Assembly (NCBI RefSeq): GCF_000695795.1 | Contig: NZ_JNCA01000011.1 | Coordinates: forward strand, 157,705-221,704 | Source of the DNA: Flavobacterium seoulense | GTDB taxonomy: Bacteria > Bacteroidota > Bacteroidia > Flavobacteriales > Flavobacteriaceae | Length of the DNA: 64,000 nt | Reading direction: 5' to 3' | In this document: piece after piece, positions 27,814 to 38,850 of the stretch | Position numbering within the stretch: the first letter of the stretch is position 1 | Layout of the letters: every line of letters begins with the position of its first letter | The notes under the pieces: generated by a model | Databases searched by the model: none | Seen by the model: the letters and a program-made list of their open reading frames with translations, nothing else | Told to the model about the DNA's origin: nothing | Made by a program: the position numbers and the translations under genes

Positions 27814-28920
27814 TTATTTCATCAAAGGATAATCTGTATAGCCTCTTGCTGTGCCGCCACCAAACAAAGTATGATTGTCTGAAATTTCATTTAGTATTGC
27901 ATGTTGTTTTACTCTTTCAGGATAATCGGGATTGGTTAAAAATTTTCTTCCAAAACCAATTAAATCGACTAAGTTTTCTTCCAGTAACTTCTCGGCTTCA
28001 TCAGGGGGTTTATTTCCGGTAGCAATTATTGTATTTTTAAAAGTATCACGCAACTGAATTCTAAAATCATTTGGAATTTGTGGTGCATCATCCCAATCGG
28101 CCTCGCAAAGATGAACATAAGCAATGTCAAGTTTATTTAACTCAGATGCTGCTAACATGATAGTCTGTAAAATTTCAGGATCATTCATATCCTTAAAGCT
28201 AATAAATGGAGATAATCGTACTCCTGTTTTTTTCTTTCCAATCGCTAATGCAACCGCTTTTGTAATTTCAACAAGCAGACGGATTCTATTTTCTTTTGTG
28301 CCTCCATAATCGTCTGTTCTTTTGTTGCTGTTGCTTCTTAAAAACTGATCAATCAAGTAGCCATTTGCACCATGAATTTCTACGCCATCAAAACCAGCTT
28401 CAATAGCATTTTTTGCACCTTGTACAAATTCTTCGATTACGGTTTGTATATCTGCTTTGCTCATTTCTCTAGGTTCTTCGACGGGTACAAAAGTAGCGTC
28501 GCCATTTGGAGCACCGTCAAAAATGTAAACACTAGTATTTTGAGCGATTAAAGCTGAAGGTGCAATAGGCTGTAATCCGTTTACTTTTGAACTGCTCACT
28601 CTGCCTACATGCCACAATTGCAAAAATATCTTTCCGCCTTTTTCATGAACGGCATCCGTAGTTAATTTCCAACCTTCGATTTGCTCTTGACTATAAATTC
28701 CTGGCGTATTTGCGTAGCCCTTTCCTTGTATCGAAACTTGAGTTGCTTCAGTGATGATGATTCCCGCTGAGGCTCTTTGTCCGTAATATTCTGCCATTAA
28801 AGCATTCGGAATATCACCATGTTGTGAAGCTCTTGAACGGGTCATTGGAGCCATTAAAAAACGATTTTTTAATTCGATTCCGTTTAATTTATATATTGAA
28901 AATAATTTATCTAAACTCAT
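27814..28920 (-). CDS. Old yellow enzyme family NADH:flavin oxidoreductase (ene-reductase)
   Basis: A 368-aa cytoplasmic protein with the FMN-barrel pattern of old yellow enzymes: LKNRFLMAPMTRSRA at the N-terminus, LQLWHVGRVS, the active-site loop GFDGVEIHGANGYLIDQFL, RTDDYGG, and DLIGFGRKFLTNPDYPERV at the phosphate-binding end. The family reduces activated C=C bonds of enals, enones, maleimides or nitro compounds using NAD(P)H. It is the third gene of a minus-strand operon with the medium-chain reductase (10-bp gap) and the deacetylase. That context suggests detoxification or modification of a small electrophilic compound, controlled by the divergent AraC regulator. Confidence 0.92.
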   Translation of the reverse strand: MSLDKLFSIYKLNGIELKNRFLMAPMTRSRASQHGDIPNALMAEYYGQRASAGIIITEATQVSIQGKGYANTPGIYSQEQIEGWKLTTDAVHEKGGKIFLQLWHVGRVSSSKVNGLQPIAPSALIAQNTSVYIFDGAPNGDATFVPVEEPREMSKADIQTVIEEFVQGAKNAIEAGFDGVEIHGANGYLIDQFLRSNSNKRTDDYGGTKENRIRLLVEITKAVALAIGKKKTGVRLSPFISFKDMNDPEILQTIMLAASELNKLDIAYVHLCEADWDDAPQIPNDFRIQLRDTFKNTIIATGNKPPDEAEKLLEENLVDLIGFGRKFLTNPDYPERVKQHAILNEISDNHTLFGGGTARGYTDYPLMK

Positions 28921-28930
28921 TTTTATTTAT

Positions 28931-29944
28931 TTAAAAAGTGATAGCAATTTTACCAATTGTTTTTCCTGATTCTAAAAGCTGATGTGCTTTTTTAAAGTTT
29001 TCGGCATTGAATCCTGTAAATGCTTCTTCAAGCGTTGTTTTGATTGTTCCGTTATCTAATAAATCGGCAATTTTATTCAGGATATGGTGTTGCTCAATCA
29101 TATCTTCTGTCTGAAACATCGAACGTGTAAACATTAATTCCCAATGAAAACTCACACTTTTACCCTTTAATTGTCGAATATTTACGCTTTCAACCGGATC
29201 ACTAATCGAGCCGATATGTCCTTGTGGTTTTATCAATTCTACAAAAGCAGACCAATATTGGTTTACATCAACAAAATCTACAATATAATCAACCTGCTGA
29301 AATCCAATAGCACGAACTTCGTCGATTAAATTTTTATGCTTCACAACAAAATCAGCTCCCTGTTGCTTACACCATTCCGTAGATTCCGGACGTGAAGCTG
29401 TCGCAATTACAGTTAAGTTCGCCACTTTTTTGGCAAGCTGAATTGCAATAGACCCAACTCCGCCAGCACCACCAATAATCAAAATAGTTTTGCCTTTATC
29501 TTTTTCGGGATTAATTCTAATTCGGTCAAATAATATTTCCCAAGCTGTTAAACTTGTTAAAGGCATTACGGCAGCTTCTTTCGCCTGGAGTGATTTTGGT
29601 TTTCTTCCAACAATTCGTTCGTCAACAATTTGATATTCTGCGTTACTGCCTGATTTGGTAATATCTCCCGCATAAAAAACTTCGTCTCCTACTTTAAACC
29701 GATTTACTTTTTCGCCTATAGCCTCTACAATTCCTACGGCATCCCATCCAATAATTTTTGGTGTTTCCAGAACATTGTTTTTTGCAGCGCTCTGACGAAT
29801 TTTGTAGTCTACTGGATTTACCGATACTGCTTGAATTTTTACTAATAAATCATTTGCTCCTGGTATTGGTTTTACTGTTTCAAATTCAATAAAACTATCT
29901 TGATCTTCAATTGGCAATGACTTTTTAAAACCTATTGCTTTCAT
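28931..29944 (-). CDS. Zinc-less medium-chain dehydrogenase/quinone oxidoreductase-type protein
   Basis: A 337-aa cytoplasmic protein. The GroES-like half contains LLVKIQAVSVNPVDYKIRQ and GWDAVGIVEAIGEKVNRFKVGDEVFY. The Rossmann half has IIGGAGGVGSIAIQLAKKV. It matches the zinc-binding alcohol dehydrogenase/quinone reductase family annotated in many Flavobacterium genomes, but the catalytic Cys/His zinc ligands of true alcohol dehydrogenases are not visible. It would reduce quinones or enones with NADPH. It lies 11 bp after the deacetylase gene and 10 bp before the old yellow enzyme gene. Confidence 0.88.
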   Translation of the reverse strand: MKAIGFKKSLPIEDQDSFIEFETVKPIPGANDLLVKIQAVSVNPVDYKIRQSAAKNNVLETPKIIGWDAVGIVEAIGEKVNRFKVGDEVFYAGDITKSGSNAEYQIVDERIVGRKPKSLQAKEAAVMPLTSLTAWEILFDRIRINPEKDKGKTILIIGGAGGVGSIAIQLAKKVANLTVIATASRPESTEWCKQQGADFVVKHKNLIDEVRAIGFQQVDYIVDFVDVNQYWSAFVELIKPQGHIGSISDPVESVNIRQLKGKSVSFHWELMFTRSMFQTEDMIEQHHILNKIADLLDNGTIKTTLEEAFTGFNAENFKKAHQLLESGKTIGKIAITF

Positions 29945-29955
29945 AATTATTTATT

Positions 29956-30909
29956 TTATTTATTATACTTTTCTTCTGAATTATCTATCGGAGTTTTCGG
30001 ATCATTGATTACCATTTTCGCGATATCATCTTTACGCATATACACAACTCCGGTTTTGGTTTTGGTATATTTTATAAATTGTTCCATAGCGTTCATCATT
30101 GCCGGAGTTCCCCCAATTCTATCGTGAAAACTGATGCTCATCATTCTGCGTTTTGTTGCTCCTTCTGCATACAATTGGTCAAATTCCATTTTTAATTGTG
30201 CTAAAAACTGATCAGGACTCCAGTGTTTTCCTTCCACATTTACAATATCATTATTGCGAAGCGTGTAAGGGACAATTACAAAGTTTTTTCCCCGTACTTT
30301 AGTAATAAACGGCTCATCGTGACTCAAATCATCGATATGATACATATAGCCCAAATCTTGTAATACTTTCAATGTATTTGGACTTCTGCGTAACCAGTTG
30401 CAATTGTATCCAACAGCAGGTTGTCCTGTTATAGCAGCCACAGCATCAGTTCCTTTCTTGACAAATTCTAATTCTTTTTCATAGCTCATATCCCATTGGT
30501 TTCCCCAAGCATAACCATGTCCAGCAATTTCGTGTCCGCCGTCTGCAATAGCTTTTGCCACTTCTGGATATTTTATAGCTGCTTCACCAACTACGTGCGA
30601 AGTGACTTTGATATCGTATTTTTTCCAAAGATCTAACATTCTATAAATTCCTTCTTTGGCTCCATAACGGTACCAGCTTTCAGCAGGCAAATCAGGATTG
30701 CCTTTTGGTAATGCCGGGCTAAAGGGGCTTTCAGCTCCTTCTGGCTGTCCGCCCGTTTCAAATTGCATCGAAACCGAAATAACCAATTGTGCTCCCTTAG
30801 GCCAGTTTTTAGTTTCTTTAGCTAATTTATTTTGTGCTGAAGTACTGAATGCTGAAATTAATAAAATCATTAATAATAAAGAAGTCAGCTTTGTAATATA
30901 TTGTCTCAT
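29956..30909 (-). CDS. Exported polysaccharide deacetylase (NodB/PuuE-like)
   Basis: A 317-aa protein with a signal peptide (ending ...SAFSTSAQ). The NodB fold pattern includes GIYRMLDLWKKYDIKVTSHVVGE and GHEIAGHGYAWGN, the metal-binding His pair. The C-terminal SISFHDRIGG is shared with the PuuE/allantoinase branch of the family. That branch acts on small amides or urea derivatives as well as sugars, so the name deacetylase is provisional. The ATG at 30909 lies 36 bases from a matching -7 box (TATCTTTG, 30952-30945). It is the first gene of a three-gene operon. Confidence 0.85.
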   Translation of the reverse strand: MRQYITKLTSLLLMILLISAFSTSAQNKLAKETKNWPKGAQLVISVSMQFETGGQPEGAESPFSPALPKGNPDLPAESWYRYGAKEGIYRMLDLWKKYDIKVTSHVVGEAAIKYPEVAKAIADGGHEIAGHGYAWGNQWDMSYEKELEFVKKGTDAVAAITGQPAVGYNCNWLRRSPNTLKVLQDLGYMYHIDDLSHDEPFITKVRGKNFVIVPYTLRNNDIVNVEGKHWSPDQFLAQLKMEFDQLYAEGATKRRMMSISFHDRIGGTPAMMNAMEQFIKYTKTKTGVVYMRKDDIAKMVINDPKTPIDNSEEKYNK

Positions 30910-30944
30910 AACATCTGTTTTTAATTAGTTTAAAATTTATACTG

Positions 30945-30998
30945 CAAAGATATAGGGCGCATCAGTGAATTAATTTGTACAAATTCATTGTATATTTG
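30945..30998. promoter_or_regulatory. Divergent promoters with a 14-bp palindrome between them
   Basis: On the minus strand TATCTTTG (30952-30945) and on the plus strand TATATTTG (30991-30998) both fit the TAnnTTTG box. They face away from each other. Between them a perfect palindrome, AATTTGTACAAATT (30972-30985), sits where an activator or repressor could touch both. The AraC-type gene starting at 31027 is the obvious candidate binder. Confidence 0.65.
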
Positions 30999-31026
30999 TA
31001 AATATCCATCAATAAAAGAAACTACG

Positions 31027-31884
31027 ATGCAACGATTTAATAGTTTTCATTCCATTAACGTATTTTCACTGGAATTAGACACTTGGATCTATGAATTGCA
31101 CAAGCATAATTTCTACGAGTTAATCTTTATTGAAGAAGGAAAAGGAAAACATCTGCTCAACGAAATCTCTTTCACTTATCAAAAAGGAGATGTTTTTCTG
31201 CTGACTCCAGACGATGCTCATGAATTTATCATTGAAGAAAAAACGATTTTTACTTATGTAAAATTTACAGAGCAGGTTTTTATCGAAAAATTAAGCCAGA
31301 ATAAAAAGACTCAATGGGAAGAATCGCTGAAGAATGTCCTGACCATGAATGAATTTAATATTGGAAGCATCATTATGAATCAACAGGATAATGATAATTT
31401 ATTTTTGATTTTAAGGGTTCTTAAATCTGAATTTACAGCTAAAAAAACATTTGGGAACGAAGCCGTGATGGAGCTTTTTGGTGCACTTATGACAATTATA
31501 ACTCGGAATTTAAACGAAAGTAAAAATGTGCAGAACAGGTTTTCACAAGACATAGAAAAACTTAATAATATCTTGACGTATTTACGGATTAATGCTTTGG
31601 ATAATAATAAAATGAAGGTAGAAAATATTGCACAACGCTTTTTAATGTCTCCCAACTATATAAGCATTTACATAAAAAAACATACAGGAATATCTTTGCA
31701 GCATCACATCATTCAGCTAAAACTTAAAACTGCCGAAAAATTACTAATGCAGCAAAGATTTAATATTAATGAAATTGCCTTAAAATTAGGGTTTAATGAT
31801 GCTAGCCATTTTAATAAAATTTTTAAAAAATACAAATTGGTAAGTCCAAGGGAGTTTATCGAAAATCAGCTTAAAAAAAATTGA
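31027..31884 (+). CDS. AraC-family transcriptional regulator with cupin sensor domain
   Basis: A 285-aa protein read from the ATG at 31027. An in-frame TTG at 30988 is rejected because it lies upstream of the -7 promoter box at 30991-30998. The N-terminal cupin (HKHNFYELIFIEEGKGKHLL, LLTPDDAHEFII) would bind a small ligand. The C-terminal double helix-turn-helix is complete, with VENIAQRFLMSPNYISIYIKK and INEIALKLGFNDASHFNKIF. It is divergent from the deacetylase-reductase-old yellow enzyme operon and most likely controls it. Confidence 0.9.
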   Translation: MQRFNSFHSINVFSLELDTWIYELHKHNFYELIFIEEGKGKHLLNEISFTYQKGDVFLLTPDDAHEFIIEEKTIFTYVKFTEQVFIEKLSQNKKTQWEESLKNVLTMNEFNIGSIIMNQQDNDNLFLILRVLKSEFTAKKTFGNEAVMELFGALMTIITRNLNESKNVQNRFSQDIEKLNNILTYLRINALDNNKMKVENIAQRFLMSPNYISIYIKKHTGISLQHHIIQLKLKTAEKLLMQQRFNINEIALKLGFNDASHFNKIFKKYKLVSPREFIENQLKKN

Positions 31885-31924
31885 TTTGATTGTAATTGCT
31901 GGCGTAACGAATTACCAATTGTTG

Positions 31925-32443
31925 TTAACTTATTTTAGGACTATACACTTTGACTTCTCCAGTATCATTATCAATAATAGAGAGTGTTTTACCTGCATAA
32001 TCCACATACATTTTATCTCCTGCTTTGTGGTTCATATGCATTACCGGATTGACTCGTTTACTCCATTCTTTGTAATGATGAGCAAATTGAGAACTCCTGT
32101 AACCATCAGGGTTTATAGCAATATATTGTTCCCACATATGTTGTATGGTAACGCCAACTTTTTTTAGTTCACGCTCCATTTTAGGAAAAAAATTATGAAG
32201 TGTCTGTAATTTGAGATTAATTGATTCAACTGTAGTCTGCGAAAACATAAGTTCTAGTTCCGCATCTGTTCTTTTATCAATTAATTCAAGACTTAATCCC
32301 AGAACTTCAAATAAAGAGAGATACTTCTTTACCGTATTCCTGGAAAGGGATAAGTAGCTACTTATAAACAACTTACTCTTTCCGTCACAATAGAATTTAA
32401 TTACTTTTCTAATTTTACTCATGTCTGTTATTTTGTTTGCCAT
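31925..32443 (-). pseudogene. istA: IS21-family transposase IstA, N-terminal fragment
   Basis: Only 172 aa remain of a protein normally about 500 aa. The helix-turn-helix part (KLFISSYLSLSRNTVKKYLSLF) and the beginning of the DDE integrase domain (HMNHKAGDKMYVDYAGKTLSIID) are present. The frame then ends at KVYSPKIS* where the rest of the catalytic core should be. No istB partner follows. The element was therefore truncated by a deletion near 31925, next to the AraC gene, and cannot transpose on its own. Confidence 0.88.
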
Positions 32444-32528
32444 AATCCGCTTTTTTTTGGCGAATGTATGGTTCTAACAGAATGAAAAAGTTGGTAGTTT
32501 TTAATAATTAATTTACCCCAAAATCAGG

Positions 32529-32590
32529 TGGTCAGTTTACTCCGGAAAGACTGGTCAATTTATACTGGAAACTGGTGGTCAATTTGACCG
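32529..32590. repeat. Terminal subrepeats of the IS21 remnant
   Basis: The hexamer TGGTCA recurs at 32529, 32552 and 32576, each within a longer related unit such as TGGTCAATTTATACTGGAAA. Spacing is 23-24 bases. Multiple direct subrepeats of this kind are characteristic of IS21-family ends. They lie upstream of istA and mark the surviving end of the element near 32590. Confidence 0.75.
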
Positions 32591-32725
32591 TTTTTTCCAC
32601 TATGATAACGGGACTTAAGATAAAATTTTGTGGCACAATTTTAAAATCTCACGCTGTGCCACGAATGCGCCATAAAGATTTTGCGTGATTTTATAAATAT
32701 TGAAAAGTGGTATAAAAGAAAAAAA

Positions 32726-32798
32726 CCAGCAAATCAAACGATTTGCTGGGTTTACCGCTTTTTTAGGCTTTTTTGAAAACTTTGAAAAGCCTCTTTTT
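32726..32798. terminator. Two adjacent hairpins left of the island boundary
   Basis: A perfect 10-bp stem (CCAGCAAATC at 32726-32735, complement at 32740-32749) is followed by a second inverted repeat (AGGCTTTT...AAAAGCCT, about 32765-32791) with a T run after it. The second has the form of an intrinsic terminator in the plus direction. A 13-bp hairpin occupies the matching position near the right boundary. The remaining bases between the IS21 end and 32981 hold the boundary block and no gene. Confidence 0.6.
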
Positions 32799-32806
32799 TA
32801 GCCCTG

Positions 32807-32898
32807 AGCGGGGAAAGAGGTACCGAAAACCGTATATAGATCCCAGCAATTACTGGCATTTTTAGCATTTTTTTAAACTTGGTACACCCATAGGTACA
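32807..32898. repeat. Left island boundary, att-like block resembling a tRNA-Ser 3' end
   Basis: The block opens with AGCGGGGAAAGAGG, runs through ATCCCAGCAATTACTGG, and ends with a direct repeat GGTACA-CCCATA-GGTACA (32881-32898). The right block at 43455-43547 has the same order, spacing and orientation (92 versus 93 bases). The opening motif is close to the reverse complement of the acceptor/T-arm end of class II tRNAs such as tRNA-Ser. No complete tRNA gene is present. Confidence 0.6.
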
Positions 32899-32981
32899 GT
32901 ACAAATTTAACTCTCAATAGTTGATTGTAAAATTAAAAAAAAAATGTGAGATTAATCAATAAATGTCTTTTAGTTAATATT

Positions 32982-33878
32982 TTAATTCAAAATTCGATAC
33001 TCATTAGGTGTGTTTCCAACATGCTGTTTGAAAAATCGCGTAAAGTGCTGAGGGTACTTAAAACCAAGCTCATACGCAACTTCATTGATTGTTTTTGTCG
33101 AATCGAATATTTTATTTTTAGCTGTATCAATAATTTTATTCTGAATGTACTCCTGAGCAGATTTTCCTGTTTCTTTTTTTATCAGATCACCAAAATAGTT
33201 GGGAGAAAGATTTAGTTCGCCCGCAAAATAAGCGACAGATGGAAGTCCTAACAAGTTAGGTTTGTCTGAAGAAAAATAGCTGTTCAGCTGTTCTTCAAAT
33301 TTTTCCATAATTCCTTTGTTTTCATTATCTCTGGTAATAAACTGGCGGTCGTAGAATCTTTCGCAGTAATTTAAAAACAGCTCAATATTGGATGCAATCA
33401 GTTTTTTGCTGTGTTTGTCTATAGACTGTTTCAGCTCCGATTCAATCTTATTGAAACAGTCAAAAACCAATTGTTTTTCTTTTTCAGACAAGTGAAGCGC
33501 TTCACTTGTGCTGTAGCTGAAAAAGTTATAGTCATTAATGAGATTTGCAAGCGAAGTGCCACGGATCAGATCAGGGTGGAAAATCAGTCCGTGACCTACC
33601 GGCTGGTAAAAATCTACTTTGTTTTCAACGTCTATAATTTGGCCAGGAGCAATGAATACTAAAGTGCCTTCCTGATAGTCATAATAATTGCGACCGTATT
33701 TCAGGTCTCCGCATTTGACGTCTTTCAAAAAAATACAGTAAAGCCCAAAATGCATTTTAGAGCCGGTTCTCTTTTCTGCTTTTGAGAAATCAATTACACT
33801 CACTAAAGGGTGTAAAGTTTCATGATTATTAAAATCATTATACTGGCTGATCGTATCAAAATTATATGACTTTTCCAT
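32982..33878 (-). CDS. AraC-family transcriptional regulator of the island operon
   Basis: A 298-aa protein. The N-terminal region is a cupin-type sensor (GTLVFIAPGQIIDVENKVDF). The C-terminal AraC domain contains LPSVAYFAGELNLSPNYFGDLIKK and TINEVAYELGFKYPQHFTRFFKQHVG, both helix-turn-helix units intact. It is divergent from the aldo/keto reductase operon that starts at 34049 and is probably its regulator. A good -7 box lies just upstream (33905-33898). This AraC subtype often sits beside aldo/keto reductase or short-chain dehydrogenase genes. Confidence 0.9.
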   Translation of the reverse strand: MEKSYNFDTISQYNDFNNHETLHPLVSVIDFSKAEKRTGSKMHFGLYCIFLKDVKCGDLKYGRNYYDYQEGTLVFIAPGQIIDVENKVDFYQPVGHGLIFHPDLIRGTSLANLINDYNFFSYSTSEALHLSEKEKQLVFDCFNKIESELKQSIDKHSKKLIASNIELFLNYCERFYDRQFITRDNENKGIMEKFEEQLNSYFSSDKPNLLGLPSVAYFAGELNLSPNYFGDLIKKETGKSAQEYIQNKIIDTAKNKIFDSTKTINEVAYELGFKYPQHFTRFFKQHVGNTPNEYRILN

Positions 33879-33897
33879 TTTTCTATTTTTTGCTACA

Positions 33898-33905
33898 CAA
33901 ATTTA
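33898..33905 (-). promoter_or_regulatory. Candidate -7 box of the island AraC gene
   Basis: TAAATTTG on the minus strand matches TAnnTTTG and would place the transcript start about 13 bases ahead of the ATG at 33878. No equally good box was found for the divergent operon. Confidence 0.5.
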
Positions 33906-33997
33906 ATGATTAAAATGCTCCGTTGAATGCACCTGTCTTATAATCAGTAATCTTGGTAGCAGATTCAGTAATCCGTATACCAATACCCTCATATTAA

Positions 33998-34900
<903 letters not shown>

Positions 34901-34919
34901 CCAATAAACTAAGATAAAT

Positions 34920-36071
<1,152 letters not shown>

Positions 36072-36116
36072 TAAAGAAGTCTTAATCACTAGTTCCATCA
36101 TAATACAAGACATCAT

Positions 36117-37721
36117 ATGAAGAATATTTTTTTATCCGCACTCGCATTTATTTTTACGGTGTGTCTTCAGGCCCAGCAGGAAACAGCACAGAACAATTCT
36201 CCTGAAGTCAGTTTTGATTCAGGAACTGTTCGAGGGGCAATTGAAAATAATACCGCTGTCTTTAGAGGAATACCATATGCAGCGCCTCCAGTAGGAGAAT
36301 TTAGATGGAGACCTCCACAGCCTGTTTTGGCATGGAGGGGAGTCCGCGATGCATCAAAGCCCTGTGCTGAATGTCCGCAGGCGGGGTGGCCACACGGTTC
36401 AGGAATGTCTAAAACGGCTTCTGAAGACTGTCTGTTTTTAAATATATGGAAACCAATTGGTGCAGATAAAAAAGCTAATATGCCTGTAATGGTCTGGATT
36501 CATGGCGGAGGTTTTGTTGCAGGAAGCGGAGCAGGCGGAGATTTTACCGGTGCTGCTTTTGCAAAACAGAACGTCATACTGGTTTCAATAAATTATCGGC
36601 TTGGGCGTTTGGGATTCTTTGCTTTTCCAGCCTTAAGCAGTGAAAATGCAAAAGAGTTTAAAGGAAATTATGCTTATATAGATCAGATTGCGGCCTTGAA
36701 ATGGGTGCAGAAAAATATAGCAGCGTTTGGAGGCGATCCTAAAAACGTAACCATATTCGGTGAATCAGCGGGAGGAGTGTCCGTGCATTCGCTGCTTACA
36801 ATCCCCTCAGCAAAAGGACTTTTCCAAAAAGCAATAATAGAATCGGGAGGAGGACGTGACGGTGTGTTGACCGGCAGGCCAATCAGTAAGGAAAATGCAA
36901 ATAAGCATTATCCTGTTTCAGCTGAAAGTATCGGAGTGAATTTTGCAAAACGCTACAATATTGAAGGAACGGATGCCGAGGCCTTAAAAAAACTTAGAGC
37001 ACTTACGGCTGAGAAAATTGTGGATGGAGGACAGGAAACTGCAGGAGCCGGCGGACCATCAATCTATTCGGGACCAATTCTTGACGGCCGATTAGTGACC
37101 CAAAGCGCTGAAAGCTAGTATATTGCTGGAGACCAGCCTTCAGTTCCCCTGATTATCGGATCGAACAGTGCCGAAGTGCCCGCAGGATTTGTAAATGCAA
37201 ATTCCAAGGAAGAATTACTTGCTCTTTTTGGGAACAGAAAGCAAGAGGCGGCAGCTGCTTATGATGCCAATGGAAATACTGAATTTGCAAAGATGCTTGC
37301 ATATGTAAATACAGACAAAGTATGGGCAGAACCTGCACGTTTTACAGCCAGACGTTTTACGGCGAAGGGTGCGCCTGCTTATCTATACCTTTTTTCATAT
37401 GTTTCTGCATCTATGCAGCAATGGATGCGCTTCGGTGCATCGCACGCCTCAGAAATCAGCTATGTTTTTGACAACCTTGTAGATCGAAACAACATAGTTT
37501 TTACAGAGCAGGACAAACAGGTAGCCAAATTAATGAACGGCTATTGGATAAATTTCGCTAAAACAGGCAATCCTAATGGAAAAGGACTTCCTGAGTGGCC
37601 ATTATACAATGAAAAAATAAACGAGGTTTTTGAATTCCGCCAAGATGGTTCAGCAGGTGCTATCGAAGATCTGAGAAAAAACAGACTTGATGTGATCGAG
37701 AAAACATTTGAAAAAAAATAA
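36117..37721 (+). pseudogene. Type-B carboxylesterase interrupted by one in-frame TAG
   Basis: The frame from 36117 to 37721 (535 codons) is continuous except for a single TAG at 37116-37118. Before it lie the signal peptide (...FTVCLQAQ), AVFRGIPYAAPP, the oxyanion loop WIHGGGFVAGSG and the nucleophile elbow FGESAGGVS (Ser217). After it come VPLIIGSNSAE, the His region GASHASEISYVFDN and the usual C-terminus. Every catalytic part is therefore present but split. It is either a recent nonsense mutation, a sequencing error, or less likely a read-through event. It is third in the island operon and 46 bp after the Tat reductase. Confidence 0.85.
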
Positions 37722-37722
37722 T

Positions 37723-38829
37723 ATGAAAAAGTTACTAGACAAATTAAAAGATATAAGGACAAATAGCTGCAAAGCCGTATTTATAGCATTGCTGTTAACC
37801 GGTTCAGCAATATTTGCCCAAAAAATTAAAAAGAATGAACCTTTGGTAATTGCGGAGCAAGGAAGTTTTGCTGTAGGAGGAACAATAATCCAGAATGAAG
37901 GCACCTTTGACCCTTACAAACCGACACCGTCAGGACAGACATTCAGAGGTGATCATGCCTATGTTTTTTATCAGGTTCCTGAAAAAGCGCATAAATACCC
38001 ACTGATAATGTGGCATGGAATAGGGCAGTTTTCCAAAACCTTTGAAACCACACCAGATGGAGGTGAGGGCTATCAGAATATTTTTCTGAGAAGAAAGTTT
38101 TCTGTTTATCTAATCGATCAGCCCCGCAGAGGAAATGCAGGAAGAAGCACAGCAGCGGCAATAATAAATCCTATACCGGATGAACAGCAGTGGTTTGACA
38201 CTTTCCGAATTGGAGTATGGCCGAAATATTTTGAAGGGGTTCAGTTCGCAAAAGATACAGCAACGCTTAACCAGTATTTCCGTTCGATGGTTCCCAATAT
38301 AGGGCCAATTGACATAAAGGTAAATACGGATGCCGTTTCGGCTCTGTTCAATAAAATCGGACCGGCAATTCTGCTTACGCACTCTCATTCCGGCGGTATG
38401 GGATGGCTTACAGCAATCAAAAACCAGAATGTAAAAGCAATAGTTTCTTATGAACCGGGAAGCGGGTTTCTATTTCCTGAAGGGGAAGTGCCAGCGCCAA
38501 TTGCAAGTTCGGCAGGACCGCTTGAAGCATCGGCAGTTCCTATGAAGGATTTTATGGAGCTGACGAAAATTCCAATTGTGATATACTACGGAGACAACAT
38601 TCCTGAAAAGCCTTCTGATAATCCGGGGGCTGATGGCTGGCGTGCCCGTCTTGCAATGGCAAGATTATGGAGAGATGCCGTAAATAAAAAAGGAGGCGAT
38701 GTTACTGTAGTACATCTTCCTGAAGCGGGACTTAAAGGCAACACACACTTTCCTTTTTCAGATTTAAATAATATACAGGTAGCCGATCTTATGTCGGGCT
38801 GGCTGAAGGAAAAAGGGCTGGATAAATAA
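37723..38829 (+). CDS. Exported alpha/beta hydrolase
   Basis: 368 aa from the ATG at 37723, one base past the esterase stop. A TTG further upstream in the same frame is less likely. Signal sequence ...LLLTGSAIFAQ. The hydrolase fold shows YPLIMWHGIGQFSKTFE, the nucleophile elbow LLTHSHSGGMGWL (Ser between His and Gly), and a late VHLPEAGLKGNTHFPF supplying the His. Relatives are annotated as periplasmic esterases or lipase-like hydrolases. The function is probably esterase-like, on the same compound class as the reductases beside it. Confidence 0.85.
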   Translation: MKKLLDKLKDIRTNSCKAVFIALLLTGSAIFAQKIKKNEPLVIAEQGSFAVGGTIIQNEGTFDPYKPTPSGQTFRGDHAYVFYQVPEKAHKYPLIMWHGIGQFSKTFETTPDGGEGYQNIFLRRKFSVYLIDQPRRGNAGRSTAAAIINPIPDEQQWFDTFRIGVWPKYFEGVQFAKDTATLNQYFRSMVPNIGPIDIKVNTDAVSALFNKIGPAILLTHSHSGGMGWLTAIKNQNVKAIVSYEPGSGFLFPEGEVPAPIASSAGPLEASAVPMKDFMELTKIPIVIYYGDNIPEKPSDNPGADGWRARLAMARLWRDAVNKKGGDVTVVHLPEAGLKGNTHFPFSDLNNIQVADLMSGWLKEKGLDK

Positions 38830-38850
38830 TTATTTGTAAAGCATATTAAA

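Noticed and set aside
30988..31026. An earlier TTG start for the AraC regulator
   Set aside because: It precedes the TATATTTG promoter box and would be upstream of the transcript; the ATG at 31027 begins the conserved domain.
32807..32898. The boundary block as a true tRNA-Ser gene
   Set aside because: Only a resemblance to the 3' end is present; no anticodon loop or variable arm follows at either block.
37116..37118. The TAG as a recoded pyrrolysine codon
   Set aside because: Pyrrolysine use is not known in this type of organism and nothing in the window supports it; nonsense mutation or sequencing error is simpler.
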